Shown piece after piece: positions 1 to 7,325 of a stretch of DNA of 12,690 nucleotides (within the stretch, counting starts at the first letter, position 1; every line of letters starts with the position of its first letter). The stretch lies in NCBI GenBank assembly GCA_021819725.1, contig JAKAQR010000060.1, forward strand, positions 1-12,690. Direction: 5' to 3'. The position numbers were made by a program, and so were the translations under genes. This DNA is from Actinomycetes bacterium (lineage in GTDB: Bacteria > Actinomycetota > Acidimicrobiia > Acidimicrobiales > Acidimicrobiaceae). The notes under the pieces were generated by a model, which had not been told where the DNA came from, ran no database searches, and was given only the letters and a program-made list of their open reading frames with translations.

Positions 1-118
1 CATCAATAAGGACAAGGATGCACCGATTCTCCAGATCGCCGATCTTGGCATCGTTGGGGATGCCCAGAAGCTGCTTCCTCGGCTGATCGAGGCGGTGCGC
101 CAAAAGACCGGCGCTTAG
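1..118 (+). CDS. etfA: Electron transfer flavoprotein alpha subunit, C-terminal end (partial)
   Basis: Only the last 38 residues are present; the reading frame starts at base 2 and ends with TAG at 116-118. The residues [20 protein letters not shown] match the conserved FAD-binding C-terminal segment of EtfA/FixB (N-x-D-x-x-A-P-I-x-x-x-A-D-x-G-I-V-G-D). The closing [11 protein letters not shown] helix also fits. ETF is a soluble FAD/AMP heterodimer that carries electrons from acyl-CoA, sarcosine and dimethylglycine dehydrogenases to the membrane quinone pool. Its presence beside two sarcosine/dimethylglycine-type flavoenzymes is functionally suggestive. It is nevertheless separated from them by a non-coding stretch with a terminator-like hairpin, so it may simply be the end of a housekeeping etfBA operon. 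Confidence 0.85.
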   Translation, partial: INKDKDAPILQIADLGIVGDAQKLLPRLIEAVRQKTGA

Positions 119-214
119 TAGCTGATACATACTAACTGAATACAGCAACTGTTCCGGAGCGATACCTCCAACTTCTCTAGGAACTGTCGCGTTACTTCGT
201 CAATAGAGCTGGCG

Positions 215-238
215 GGAGCCTGGGTCATCACCCGCTCC
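215..238 (+). terminator. Terminator-like stem-loop downstream of etfA
   Basis: GGAGC (215-219), a two-base bulge (CT), then GGGT (222-225), loop CATC, ACCC (230-233) and GCTCC (234-238) form a nine-pair stem with one bulge. There is no proper U-tract afterwards, only a T-rich stretch (GTGTCTTGCGTTGT). It lies about 97 bases past the etfA stop and before the promoter of the next gene, which suits an end-of-operon terminator. The weak tail keeps confidence low. Confidence 0.35.
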
Positions 239-297
239 GTGTCTTGCGTTGTCAGATGAATCCTTGTCAAAGGGAGCTGCGACCGGAAGGAGTGTGA

Positions 298-316
298 TAT
301 TATATGGTCTAGATCA
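298..316 (+). promoter_or_regulatory. Putative -10 box and GntR-type operator upstream of the cysteine-synthase-like gene
   Basis: TATTAT at 298-303 (five of six bases of TATAAT) is followed by TGGTCTAGATCA at 305-316. That 12-mer is an inverted repeat with five of six pairs matching. It differs by one base from TGGTCTAGACCA, the core of the known binding site of DasR, a HutC/UTRA GntR regulator. No good -35 is seen at 16-18 bases; a TTGTCA at 264-269 is too far away. The same TGGTCTAG octamer follows the -10 box at 9185-9190. The untranslated leader to the GTG at 388 would be about 75-80 bases. Confidence 0.5.
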
Positions 317-387
317 TTAACACCCGCGGTAGTCGGCTCTGACGTGAGATAGCGGTAGTGATATAGTTTCGCGAAGGGAAGGGGGGC

Positions 388-1383
388 GTGTTGGAAGGAC
401 TGCAGCGCGCGGATGGTGTCGGCGATGGCCGTCCTCCGTCGATTCTCGATGCGATAGGTGGCAGTCCTCTGGTTGAAGTAGAGGACGGGATCTTCGCTAA
501 AGTTGAGTTCCTGAACCCATCTGGGTCCATCAAGGCGCGCATTGCTAAGTATATGATAGAGCGTGCGGAAATCGAGGGGCTGCTTGAGCCTGGTATGACC
601 ATAGTGGAGGCGAGTAGCGGCAACACGGGAAATGCTATGAGCATGGTTGCGGCTGTCAAAGGCTATCCGATGATTGTGATGATGCCTGGTGGAATGAGTT
701 CAGCACGGCTTGCCATTTCAAGGGCCTTTGGGGCCGAGGTTCGCGAGATTGGAGACTTTCACGTCAATGATGCCTTGGTAGCGGCCAAGGAACTCGGCCA
801 GGCAAAGGGGTATTATTCGCCTGGACAGTTCGAGTCGGAGTGGAATGTGGATGAGAACCGTACCTGGCTCGGACCGGAGATAGTTGCCCAACTGACCAGT
901 GAGCGTTTGCCGGATGCATTGGTAATGGGAGTTGGGACGGGGGGAACTCTTATCGGAGTCGGTCAAGCGTTTCTTGAGGTGAATCCAAAGGCAATGGTGG
1001 TGGGCGTGGAGCCCGACGAGTCGTGCACAATCCTGTGTGGTGAAGTGCACCATCATCAAATAGAGGGTATCTCTGATGGCTTCATTCCAACGATTTATCA
1101 TCGCCATCACCATCTGGTCGATGAAGTGCTGCCTGTGACCAGCGCTGATGCGTTGGTGGCGATGTACGAGATTGCGCGAAATCAAGGCATGTTTGTGGGA
1201 CCGAGTTCGGGTGCCAACCTAGTAGCATGCCGCCGGTTGAAGACTATGTATCCTAAGCTGAAAACTATCGTGACACTGTTTTGTGATGAGGGCGAGAAAT
1301 ATGTAGGCGAGTACTTCCTGGCAGATGTTCCTTTGCGAGGTGGCAAAGCGGGACTCATTGGTGAGTTGGAGAGGGGCAGTTAA
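388..1383 (+). CDS. PLP-dependent cysteine synthase family enzyme (fold-type II beta-replacement/elimination)
   Basis: A 331-residue protein of the O-acetylserine sulfhydrylase/cystathionine beta-synthase family, normal length for a catalytic core without CBS domains. The Schiff-base lysine is K49 in PSGSIKAR. The substrate loop SSGNTG is at 76-81, the phosphate-binding GTGGT at 183-187, and GPSSGA at 271-276 supplies the serine near the pyridine nitrogen. EGISDGFIP (about 226-234) and CDEGEKYV (299-306) are further family signatures. The usual aspartate of S-[IV]-K-D-R is alanine (A50), which could reflect a different substrate. A histidine-rich patch (H221-H223 and H238-H242) is notable. 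The GTG start is preceded by a purine-rich GAAGGGAAGGGG. It is a single-gene unit behind the promoter at 298-316. Its acceptor nucleophile is unknown: it may make cysteine, or a related amino acid by beta-replacement, or eliminate. The family call is firm and the role is not. Confidence 0.85.
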   Translation: MLEGLQRADGVGDGRPPSILDAIGGSPLVEVEDGIFAKVEFLNPSGSIKARIAKYMIERAEIEGLLEPGMTIVEASSGNTGNAMSMVAAVKGYPMIVMMPGGMSSARLAISRAFGAEVREIGDFHVNDALVAAKELGQAKGYYSPGQFESEWNVDENRTWLGPEIVAQLTSERLPDALVMGVGTGGTLIGVGQAFLEVNPKAMVVGVEPDESCTILCGEVHHHQIEGISDGFIPTIYHRHHHLVDEVLPVTSADALVAMYEIARNQGMFVGPSSGANLVACRRLKTMYPKLKTIVTLFCDEGEKYVGEYFLADVPLRGGKAGLIGELERGS

Positions 1384-1714
1384 TAGCGACGTGTGTGGTT
1401 CGTCATCAGTAGATGCCGATGATTAGTCGGTCATTATGACTTATGGCTACGGTATCGGGTAGGAAAACGCGTTGCAATGAGAGCAGCGGAGTTGGGTACT
1501 GGGCAGAGGTCAGGTTGTCGCGCTGCAGCGGGGTCGGCAGCTTGTTGTTATCGGATATTGGTTGAAGTTGTTCGAGGATGCATGGGATGTTGCAAGGATG
1601 AATTGAAGGACTCCATGAATAACGGGGGCCTTCCGTAGTTGACGTGGCCGCAGCGCGTTTGTGGCGGAACTGGGAAGACGACGTAGTAACGAGGTCATGA
1701 ATTGAGGTAGTGAA
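1384..1714 (+). other. Non-coding gap between the PLP enzyme and the glutamylation operon
   Basis: No convincing gene on either strand in these 331 bases. An exact 11-base palindrome GTCAT-T-ATGAC lies at 1430-1440, and GCTGC/GCAGC could form a short stem around 1521-1540. I could not find a good -35/-10 pair, although a promoter for the operon starting at 1715 is expected here. The TGGTCTAG motif seen at the two other promoters is absent. The end holds the ribosome-binding site GAGGT (1704-1708) for the TTG start at 1715. The length is enough for a leader regulatory element, but I recognise none. Confidence 0.4.
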
Positions 1715-3088
1715 TTGGGTACGTCTGGGAAACTTTCGATAGAGGACCTAAGGGCTTTAGTGGGTCGTGGTGAGGTGGATACGGTGCTTCTTGCGGTGAC
1801 CGATATGCAGGGGCGTCTACAGGGGAAGCGATTTGAGGCTGAGTATTTTTTAAACGAGATCGCTATTTCGGCGGCTGAGGGCTGCAGCTATTTACTGGGT
1901 GTCGATGTGGACATGAATACAGTCGACGGCTACGAGATAACCTCGTGGGACCGTGGCTATGGTGACTTTGTTCTGGAACCAGATCTTCACACGCTACGCA
2001 TGGTTCCCTGGCATGCCAAGACGGCCATCTGCCATGCGGATATGCTCTGGTCGGATGGACGAACGGTTGAGGAGGCTCCTCGGCAGATTCTTAGACGACA
2101 ACTGGATAGGCTGGCGGAACGAGGATGGACGGCATTCGTCGGCACTGAGCTGGAGTTTATCGTGTTTAGGGATACGTACGAGTCTGCGTGGAACGCTGGC
2201 TATCGCGATTTGACCCCTGTGAATCTGTACAATACGGACTACTCGTTGCTGGGAACCGGTCGTATTGAGTCTCTGTTAGGCCGTATCCGCAGAGAGATGC
2301 GGGGCGCTGGGATGGTCGTAGAGTCAGCAAAAGGGGAATGCAACTTGGGTCAACAAGAGATCGCCTTTCGATACTCGGAGGCGCTGGCGAAGGCAGATGA
2401 GCATGCCCTGTTCAAGATGGGCACCAAGGAGATAGCTTCCCAGGAGGGCTACAGTCTCACATTTATGGCCAAATTCAACGAGCGGGAAGGGAACTCCTGC
2501 CATGTTCATCTGTCACTGCGGAATCTGGACGGCAGTCCGGTGTTTGTGGCTGACCAGCGTGAAGGAGAGGTTCCAGGATCATCTGAAGTGTTCGAACAGT
2601 TTCTTGCTGGTCAGCTGTCCACAATGGCTGAGATGACGTTGTTTCTTGCGCCAAATATTAACAGCTATAAGCGTTTTGCGGAGGGTTCATTTGCACCGAC
2701 TACGATTGCGTGGGGTTTGGATAATCGGAGTTGTGCTTGCAGGGTAGTCGGGCATGGCGAGGGGCTGCGAATCGAAAACCGCGTTCCCGGTGCCGACGTA
2801 AACCCGTATCTTGTGATTGCCGCGCTTGTGGCTGGCGGTCTTTATGGAGTAGATAACGCATTGCGTTTGGAGCCAGCAGTCCATGGGAATGCTTACCTAT
2901 CGAATAAGGATAAGGTTCCTCAGAATTTGCGTGATGCGATGATTCGTTTTCAGACAAGCGGGATCGCTAGGGCCGCGTTTGGCGATGCTGTCGTTGACCA
3001 CTACGCCAACATGGCGAATGTTGAATTAGCTTCTTTTGATTCCGCCGTTACCGACTGGGAGAGAGTAAGAGGTTTTGAGAGACTATGA
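1715..3088 (+). CDS. Glutamine synthetase family gamma-glutamyl-amine ligase (PuuA / GlnA3 / GlnA4-like)
   Basis: A 457-residue glutamine synthetase homologue that would couple ATP hydrolysis to joining glutamate to an amine through its gamma-carboxylate. The start is TTG: an in-frame ATG at 1697 runs straight into a stop, and GAGGT at 1704-1708 is well spaced. Catalytic features are present: metal-binding TELEF (E145, E147), GECNLGQQE (207-215), the ATP-site HVH (H263, H265), NSYKRF (316-321), the D-N-R arginine R338 and E354-N-R (354-356). The sequence style (long NSYKRFAEGSFAP-type region, 450-460 residues, no adenylylation-type loop that I can recognise) suits the PuuA/GlnA3/GlnA4 ligases that act on polyamines, ethanolamine or other amines rather than ammonia. 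Being first in an operon with an ALDH and a PuuD-like hydrolase strongly supports gamma-glutamylation of an amine. The substrate cannot be told from sequence. Confidence 0.88.
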   Translation: MGTSGKLSIEDLRALVGRGEVDTVLLAVTDMQGRLQGKRFEAEYFLNEIAISAAEGCSYLLGVDVDMNTVDGYEITSWDRGYGDFVLEPDLHTLRMVPWHAKTAICHADMLWSDGRTVEEAPRQILRRQLDRLAERGWTAFVGTELEFIVFRDTYESAWNAGYRDLTPVNLYNTDYSLLGTGRIESLLGRIRREMRGAGMVVESAKGECNLGQQEIAFRYSEALAKADEHALFKMGTKEIASQEGYSLTFMAKFNEREGNSCHVHLSLRNLDGSPVFVADQREGEVPGSSEVFEQFLAGQLSTMAEMTLFLAPNINSYKRFAEGSFAPTTIAWGLDNRSCACRVVGHGEGLRIENRVPGADVNPYLVIAALVAGGLYGVDNALRLEPAVHGNAYLSNKDKVPQNLRDAMIRFQTSGIARAAFGDAVVDHYANMANVELASFDSAVTDWERVRGFERL

Positions 3089-4449
3089 GGGACGTTAGCA
3101 ATGTGGTGAATCCCGCAACAGCGGAGACGGTTCGCACGTTAGAGCTATTCGGTTTGGAGGATACGGATCGCGCTATCGCCCGGTCTGTCGCTGTGGGCGA
3201 TAGTTGGCGACTCATGGCTCCCGGGGATCGGGGAAGGTTACTGCGGCGTTTTGCGGATGTGATCGATAGTCATGTCGAGGAGTTGGCACGCTTAGAGGTG
3301 TCAAATGCAGGTCATACAATTTCAAATGCCAGATGGGAAGCTGCGAACGTCCGCGATGTAGTCGAGTATTATGCTGCTGCGCCGGAGCGGCTGTTTGGTA
3401 GGCAGATCCCAGTAGCAGGTGGGGTGGATATTACATTTCGGGAGCCGCTTGGGGTTGTCGGTGTGGTCGTACCGTGGAATTTCCCCATGCCGATAGCATC
3501 CTGGGGATTCGCCCCTGCCTTGGCCGCCGGGAATACCGTAGTGCTCAAGCCGGCAGAGTTGACTCCACTCACTGCGATGAGACTGGCGGAGCTTGCCCTC
3601 GAGGCTGGCTTGCCAGAGCATGTGTTTCAGGTGCTGCCGGGCAAGGGGTCGATAGTGGGCTGGAGATTCGTGACGCATGAGGCTGTGCGCAAGATTTGCT
3701 TTACTGGGTCTACAGAGGTTGGTAAAGCCATCATGGCCGGTTGTGCAGATCAGATTAAACGTGTAACACTTGAGCTTGGTGGGAAGAGTGCAAATATTGT
3801 TTTTGACGATTGCGATATCGAACGTGCGGCGGCAGCTGCTCCGATGTCGGTTTTTGATAACGCAGGGCAAGACTGTTGTGCGCGATCTCGTTTGTTGGTG
3901 CAACATAGCATTTACGATGACTTCCTTTCGAAGTTCGAGATCGCAGTGAAAGCGGTTAAAGTCTTAGATCCATCCGACGAGGCGAGCGAGATGGGTCCGT
4001 TGATTAGTGGAGACCAACGCGATCGTGTCGCTTCTTACGTCGAGGGTTCGAACGTTTTGTTTCGTGGCAGCGCGCCCGCCGGTCCCGGGTTTTGGTTTCC
4101 TCCTACCGTTGTTGCTCCGAGTTCAGATCAGGAGCCGGCATGTCGTGAGGAGATTTTTGGTCCTGTGGTAGCGGTGATTCCGTTCGAAGACGAGGCCGAT
4201 GCGATTCGAATTGCAAACGATTCTATTTACGGTCTATCAGGGTCCATCTGGACACGAGATGTAGGCCGCGCCCTCCGAGTTGCTCAGGCAGTGCAGACTG
4301 GCACATTATCTGTGAATTCGCATTCGTCGGTGCGGTATTCTACTCCGTTTGGTGGGTATAAACAGTCTGGACTGGGTCGGGAGCTTGGGCCGGATGCGCT
4401 TGATTCGTTTACCGAATTGAAGAATGTTTACTTAGCAACGGAGGTATGA
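3085..4449 (+). CDS. NAD(P)-dependent aldehyde dehydrogenase (PuuC-like role)
   Basis: A 454-residue member of the ALDH superfamily, slightly shorter than the usual 480-500 because the N-terminus is trimmed. It begins with ATG inside the end of the ligase gene (ATGA overlap, 3085-3088), so translation is probably coupled. Landmarks are PWNFP with oxyanion N132, KPAE (K155, NAD ribose/adenine side), FTGS (206-209), the general base E230 in ELGGKS, the catalytic cysteine C264 in GQDCC, EEIFGPV (355-361) and PFGGYKQSG (421-429). It would oxidise a gamma-glutamylated aminoaldehyde to the acid, as PuuC does in putrescine breakdown. The coenzyme preference was not resolved. Betaine-aldehyde or other aminoaldehyde dehydrogenase activity is an alternative; position in the operon favours the glutamylated substrate. 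Confidence 0.87.
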   Translation: MRDVSNVVNPATAETVRTLELFGLEDTDRAIARSVAVGDSWRLMAPGDRGRLLRRFADVIDSHVEELARLEVSNAGHTISNARWEAANVRDVVEYYAAAPERLFGRQIPVAGGVDITFREPLGVVGVVVPWNFPMPIASWGFAPALAAGNTVVLKPAELTPLTAMRLAELALEAGLPEHVFQVLPGKGSIVGWRFVTHEAVRKICFTGSTEVGKAIMAGCADQIKRVTLELGGKSANIVFDDCDIERAAAAAPMSVFDNAGQDCCARSRLLVQHSIYDDFLSKFEIAVKAVKVLDPSDEASEMGPLISGDQRDRVASYVEGSNVLFRGSAPAGPGFWFPPTVVAPSSDQEPACREEIFGPVVAVIPFEDEADAIRIANDSIYGLSGSIWTRDVGRALRVAQAVQTGTLSVNSHSSVRYSTPFGGYKQSGLGRELGPDALDSFTELKNVYLATEV

Positions 4450-4450
4450 A

Positions 4451-5251
4451 ATGGGAAGATTGGATGGCAAGGTCGCAGTCATCACTGGTGCCGCGAGTGG
4501 GATCGGTAGGGCGAGCGCTCGCAAGTTCGCCGCAGAGGGAGCCAGGGTCGTTGTTGTCGATATTTCGGCTGATGAGGGCGTGAAGCTCGCCGAGGAGATC
4601 GATGGGTTGTTCATCGCCGCTGACGTGACAGACCCTCCGAGTGTGGCGGCTATGTATGCTACCACTGTAGAGCGCTTTGGCGGGTTAGATGTGTGTTTCA
4701 ACAATGCGGGGATCTCTCCACCCGAAGATGACTCTATTCTCACGACTGGCTTAGAGGCTTGGCGCAAGGTTCAGGATGTCAATTTGACCAGCGTCTATCT
4801 GTGTTGTAAGTATGCTATCCCCTATATGTTGGAGCGAGGGAGGGGATCGGTAATTAACACTGCCTCCTTCGTCGCGCTGGTGGGCGCTGCCACTTCTCAG
4901 ATCTCTTACACGGCATCTAAAGGTGGTGTGCTCGCGATGTCGCGAGAGTTAGGTGTTGAATTCGCTCGACGCGGAATCAGAGTTAACTCTCTTTGCCCGG
5001 GTCCAGTAAATACTCCGTTGCTTCAGGAGCTCTTCGCCAAAGACCCGGAGCGTGCTGAGCGGCGTCTTGTGCATGTGCCCATGGGGCGTTTTGGCGAGCC
5101 AGAAGAGATTGCGGCGGCTGCAGCCTTTTTGGCCTCGGATGAGGCATCGTTTATCACGGCAACCTCCTTTATCGTTGACGGAGGGGTTCACGCGGCCTAC
5201 GTGACACCGCTCTGGCCGGATGGTGGTGTGACGGCAAGGGAAACATTGTGA
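4451..5251 (+). CDS. Short-chain dehydrogenase/reductase (SDR), probable alcohol oxidation step
   Basis: A 266-residue classical SDR. The N-terminal Rossmann motif TGAASGIG (12-19) and an acidic D37 after the second beta strand (VVVVDIS) point to NAD rather than NADP. NNAG is at 84-87, N111 is present, and the catalytic set is S139, Y153 and K157 (YTASK). The C-terminus shows the usual GRFGEPEEIA and FIVDGG segments plus a short extension ending LWPDGGVTARETL. The gene sits one base after the ALDH stop with a strong GGAGGT (4440-4445) five bases before the ATG. Between a glutamyl ligase/ALDH pair and a glutamyl hydrolase, the simplest role is oxidising a gamma-glutamyl amino alcohol to the aldehyde used by the ALDH. 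SDRs are broad, so a reductase role on an unrelated substrate remains possible. Confidence 0.85.
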   Translation: MGRLDGKVAVITGAASGIGRASARKFAAEGARVVVVDISADEGVKLAEEIDGLFIAADVTDPPSVAAMYATTVERFGGLDVCFNNAGISPPEDDSILTTGLEAWRKVQDVNLTSVYLCCKYAIPYMLERGRGSVINTASFVALVGAATSQISYTASKGGVLAMSRELGVEFARRGIRVNSLCPGPVNTPLLQELFAKDPERAERRLVHVPMGRFGEPEEIAAAAAFLASDEASFITATSFIVDGGVHAAYVTPLWPDGGVTARETL

Positions 5252-5955
5252 TTAAGTCACCGGTGATCGGAGTCACAACCTATCGCGAGCGCGCAATGTA
5301 TGGGCAATGGGATAACGTTGCAGTTTTGCTACCAGAGGCCTACGTGTCTTCGATCAGAGCGGTAGGCGGAGTCCCCGTGCTCTTGCCTCCCGAGCCTGGC
5401 ACTGGAGTCGAGTTAGTCGAACGTCTTGACGGACTAGTTCTCGCGGGTGGGGCTGACGTGTCGCCTGATCGGTACAACGCTATCAAAGACGTGGCTACAG
5501 GCGAAGCACGAATTGATCGTGATGGTTTCGAGTTGGAGCTGATTCAACTTGCTTGGGAGCGAGCGTTACCGACCTTGGCAATCTGTAGGGGCCTCCAGAT
5601 TCTCAACGTGGCCCGTGGAGGAACTTTGGTGCAGCACCTACCTGACTTGTTGGGCCATGAACAGCACGATCCTGTTAGCGGAGGTTTCGGGAGTCATGGC
5701 GTACGTACACAACCGGGAACGCTTCTAGCCAAGGCGATCGGTGACGGCGTCGAGAGCGTTCCAACGCATCATCATCAGGCCGTGGATTCCCTTGGTGTCG
5801 GTTTGGTTGCTAGCGGATGGTCTGAGGATGGCACTATCGAAGCTATAGAGGATCCGAGCCAGGACTTTTTGCTCGGTGTACAGTGGCACCCGGAAGTGAT
5901 GGATGAACACGATCTGTTTCGCGCATTGGTAAGAGCTAGTCAAGGAGCCCGTTAG
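5248..5955 (+). CDS. Gamma-glutamyl hydrolase of the class I glutamine amidotransferase-like fold (PuuD-like)
   Basis: A 235-residue peptidase C26/PuuD-type protein. The nucleophile elbow AICRGLQ gives C113; the rest of the triad is H214 and E216 in VQWHPE. The N-terminal IGVTTY, AGGAD (66-70) and THHHQAVD (173-180) are typical of this family. It starts with GTG at 5248, overlapping the SDR stop by four bases (GTGA), with AAGGGA at 5236-5241 as ribosome-binding site. The family hydrolyses the gamma-glutamyl amide bond, for example gamma-glutamyl-GABA to glutamate and GABA. As the last gene of the block it would release glutamate and the oxidised product, recycling the glutamate used by the ligase. 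There is no fused amidotransferase partner domain, which supports a hydrolase. Function is well supported by family plus context; the substrate acid is unknown. Confidence 0.88.
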   Translation: MIKSPVIGVTTYRERAMYGQWDNVAVLLPEAYVSSIRAVGGVPVLLPPEPGTGVELVERLDGLVLAGGADVSPDRYNAIKDVATGEARIDRDGFELELIQLAWERALPTLAICRGLQILNVARGGTLVQHLPDLLGHEQHDPVSGGFGSHGVRTQPGTLLAKAIGDGVESVPTHHHQAVDSLGVGLVASGWSEDGTIEAIEDPSQDFLLGVQWHPEVMDEHDLFRALVRASQGAR

Positions 5956-6048
5956 GTACGAGACGAGGTGTTGCTCGATGGGTAAGGGTCTGGCTATTCG
6001 ATCGCTTAGCTGCTTGCTTTCTGACCAGAGCATGCTTGGAGGATAGCG

Positions 6049-7308
6049 ATGAGTGAGGCGCGTGATGCACAAGTAACGGTTGTCGGTGGGGGAACTATTG
6101 GTTGTGCTGTCGCATATCACCTAGCAAGGGCCGGGTTCAGCGATGTACAGCTGTTGGAGCGTGCTGAGCTTTGCGGAGCAACCTCGAGTCAAGCAGCGGG
6201 CCTTGTTGGTCAGGTTCGTATGAGTGTGGATCGGACTCGACTCGCGATGAGGTCCGTTGAGGCCTTTGCTAGCTTAGAGGAGGAGACGGGTGTATCCCCA
6301 GATTGGCGACAGACTGGAAGTATCCGTCTCGCGATGGAGCCTGCGAGGGTGGCCGAGCTGGAAGAGATGGCGGCGATCGCTGGTAGAGCAGGGTTAGAGG
6401 TCGAACAACTTAGCATGAGCCGTCTTGGCGAATTGATGCCAATGATTAATACTGCGGCGGTTTCGTCAGCGCTGTGGTGCCCAAGCGACGGCTATCTCCA
6501 ACCCAACAGTTTGACCTCTGCATACATCCAAGGTGCCCGATCGCGCGGCGTAACTTTTGCCACACACACCGAGGTTGTCAGCGTGACGGTAAGGGCGGGT
6601 GAGGTTGTCGGAATATCTACTGATCGAGGCGATTTCACTACGGAAATGGTTATCGATGCGGCAGGGCCATGGGCCGGGGTTGTCGCATCCATGGTTGGTG
6701 TAAGTCTCCCTATAGTGCCAGTTCGTCATCAATACTATGTGACGGAGGCGGTTCCCGGTTGGCGTCCTGACCTACCGGTACTGCGTGTTCCCGATGCTCG
6801 GATCTACGCTCGGGCGGAGATGTCGGGGGTTCTGTGTGGTGGGTGGGAGGCACGGGCATCGAGCATTGACCCCCGCGACGTTAACAGGGAGTCGGCCTTG
6901 AGCGCAGAGCCGGACTTCGAAGTATTGAGTGGCTTTGCCGGTGCTCTTGCGAACGTGGCCCCCACGACTGGTGACGCCGGGGTACGGGCGGTTTTCCGTG
7001 GCTATCCGACGTTTTCGCCGGATGGTCGTTTCATAGTTGGCCCTATTCCGGGGCTTCGTGGTTTCGTGATGGCAGCAGCATGCAACGCTCATGGCGTGTC
7101 AGGCTCGGCTGGCCTTGCGGCTCATGTGGTAGAAAGTCTGTCGGTGGACGTGTCCCCCTACGTCCGCTCGCTCAGCCCTGCACGTTTCCTGACGTCGGGT
7201 TGGGAGATGGAGCAAATGCGCAAGCGCGCGCAGGCGGTGTACGAGAACTACTACACCATCGGCGCTGCGGCGCAAGGTGCGCCGGTAACCCCCCTGGAGG
7301 AGGAATGA
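6049..7308 (+). CDS. FAD-dependent amine/amino-acid oxidoreductase, DAO family, single-domain
   Basis: A 419-residue DAO-fold flavoprotein beginning with a clear dinucleotide-binding motif VVGGGTIGCAVAYHLA (G13-G18) and acid E38 (LLERAE). It resembles the N-terminal half of sarcosine/dimethylglycine dehydrogenases and is an evident paralogue of the first half of the fusion protein at 10014-12491 (shared AGLVGQ, DGYLxP, HQYYVT/HQYLVT and C-terminal ENYY/NYET stretches). It ends where the GcvT domain begins in that protein. The histidine that carries covalent FAD in many of these enzymes (H49 in the fusion) is Q48 here, so FAD is probably non-covalent. GGAGG at 6038-6042 precedes the ATG. It lies 93 bases after the hydrolase and may be read from the same transcript. 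It could supply the FAD-oxidation step of the glutamylation pathway, or demethylate an N-methyl amino acid. Confidence 0.85.
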   Translation: MSEARDAQVTVVGGGTIGCAVAYHLARAGFSDVQLLERAELCGATSSQAAGLVGQVRMSVDRTRLAMRSVEAFASLEEETGVSPDWRQTGSIRLAMEPARVAELEEMAAIAGRAGLEVEQLSMSRLGELMPMINTAAVSSALWCPSDGYLQPNSLTSAYIQGARSRGVTFATHTEVVSVTVRAGEVVGISTDRGDFTTEMVIDAAGPWAGVVASMVGVSLPIVPVRHQYYVTEAVPGWRPDLPVLRVPDARIYARAEMSGVLCGGWEARASSIDPRDVNRESALSAEPDFEVLSGFAGALANVAPTTGDAGVRAVFRGYPTFSPDGRFIVGPIPGLRGFVMAAACNAHGVSGSAGLAAHVVESLSVDVSPYVRSLSPARFLTSGWEMEQMRKRAQAVYENYYTIGAAAQGAPVTPLEEE

Positions 7309-7325
7309 TGACCCTATTGCCAGGG

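Noticed and set aside
119..387. Possible small gene or tRNA between etfA and the PLP enzyme
   Set aside because: No cloverleaf pattern and no frame with a ribosome-binding site and recognisable product; only the hairpin and promoter elements are supportable.
718..1185. A 155-codon minus-strand frame inside the cysteine-synthase-like gene
   Set aside because: Composition is unlike a protein family and it lies wholly within a well-supported gene.
3322..3906. A 194-codon minus-strand frame inside the aldehyde dehydrogenase gene
   Set aside because: No family-like motifs; it is the complement of a gene with all ALDH active-site motifs.
5956..6048. A separate promoter for the single-domain FAD gene (TTGCTC followed by TATTCG)
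   Set aside because: Both hexamers match the consensus poorly; read-through from the preceding operon is just as likely.
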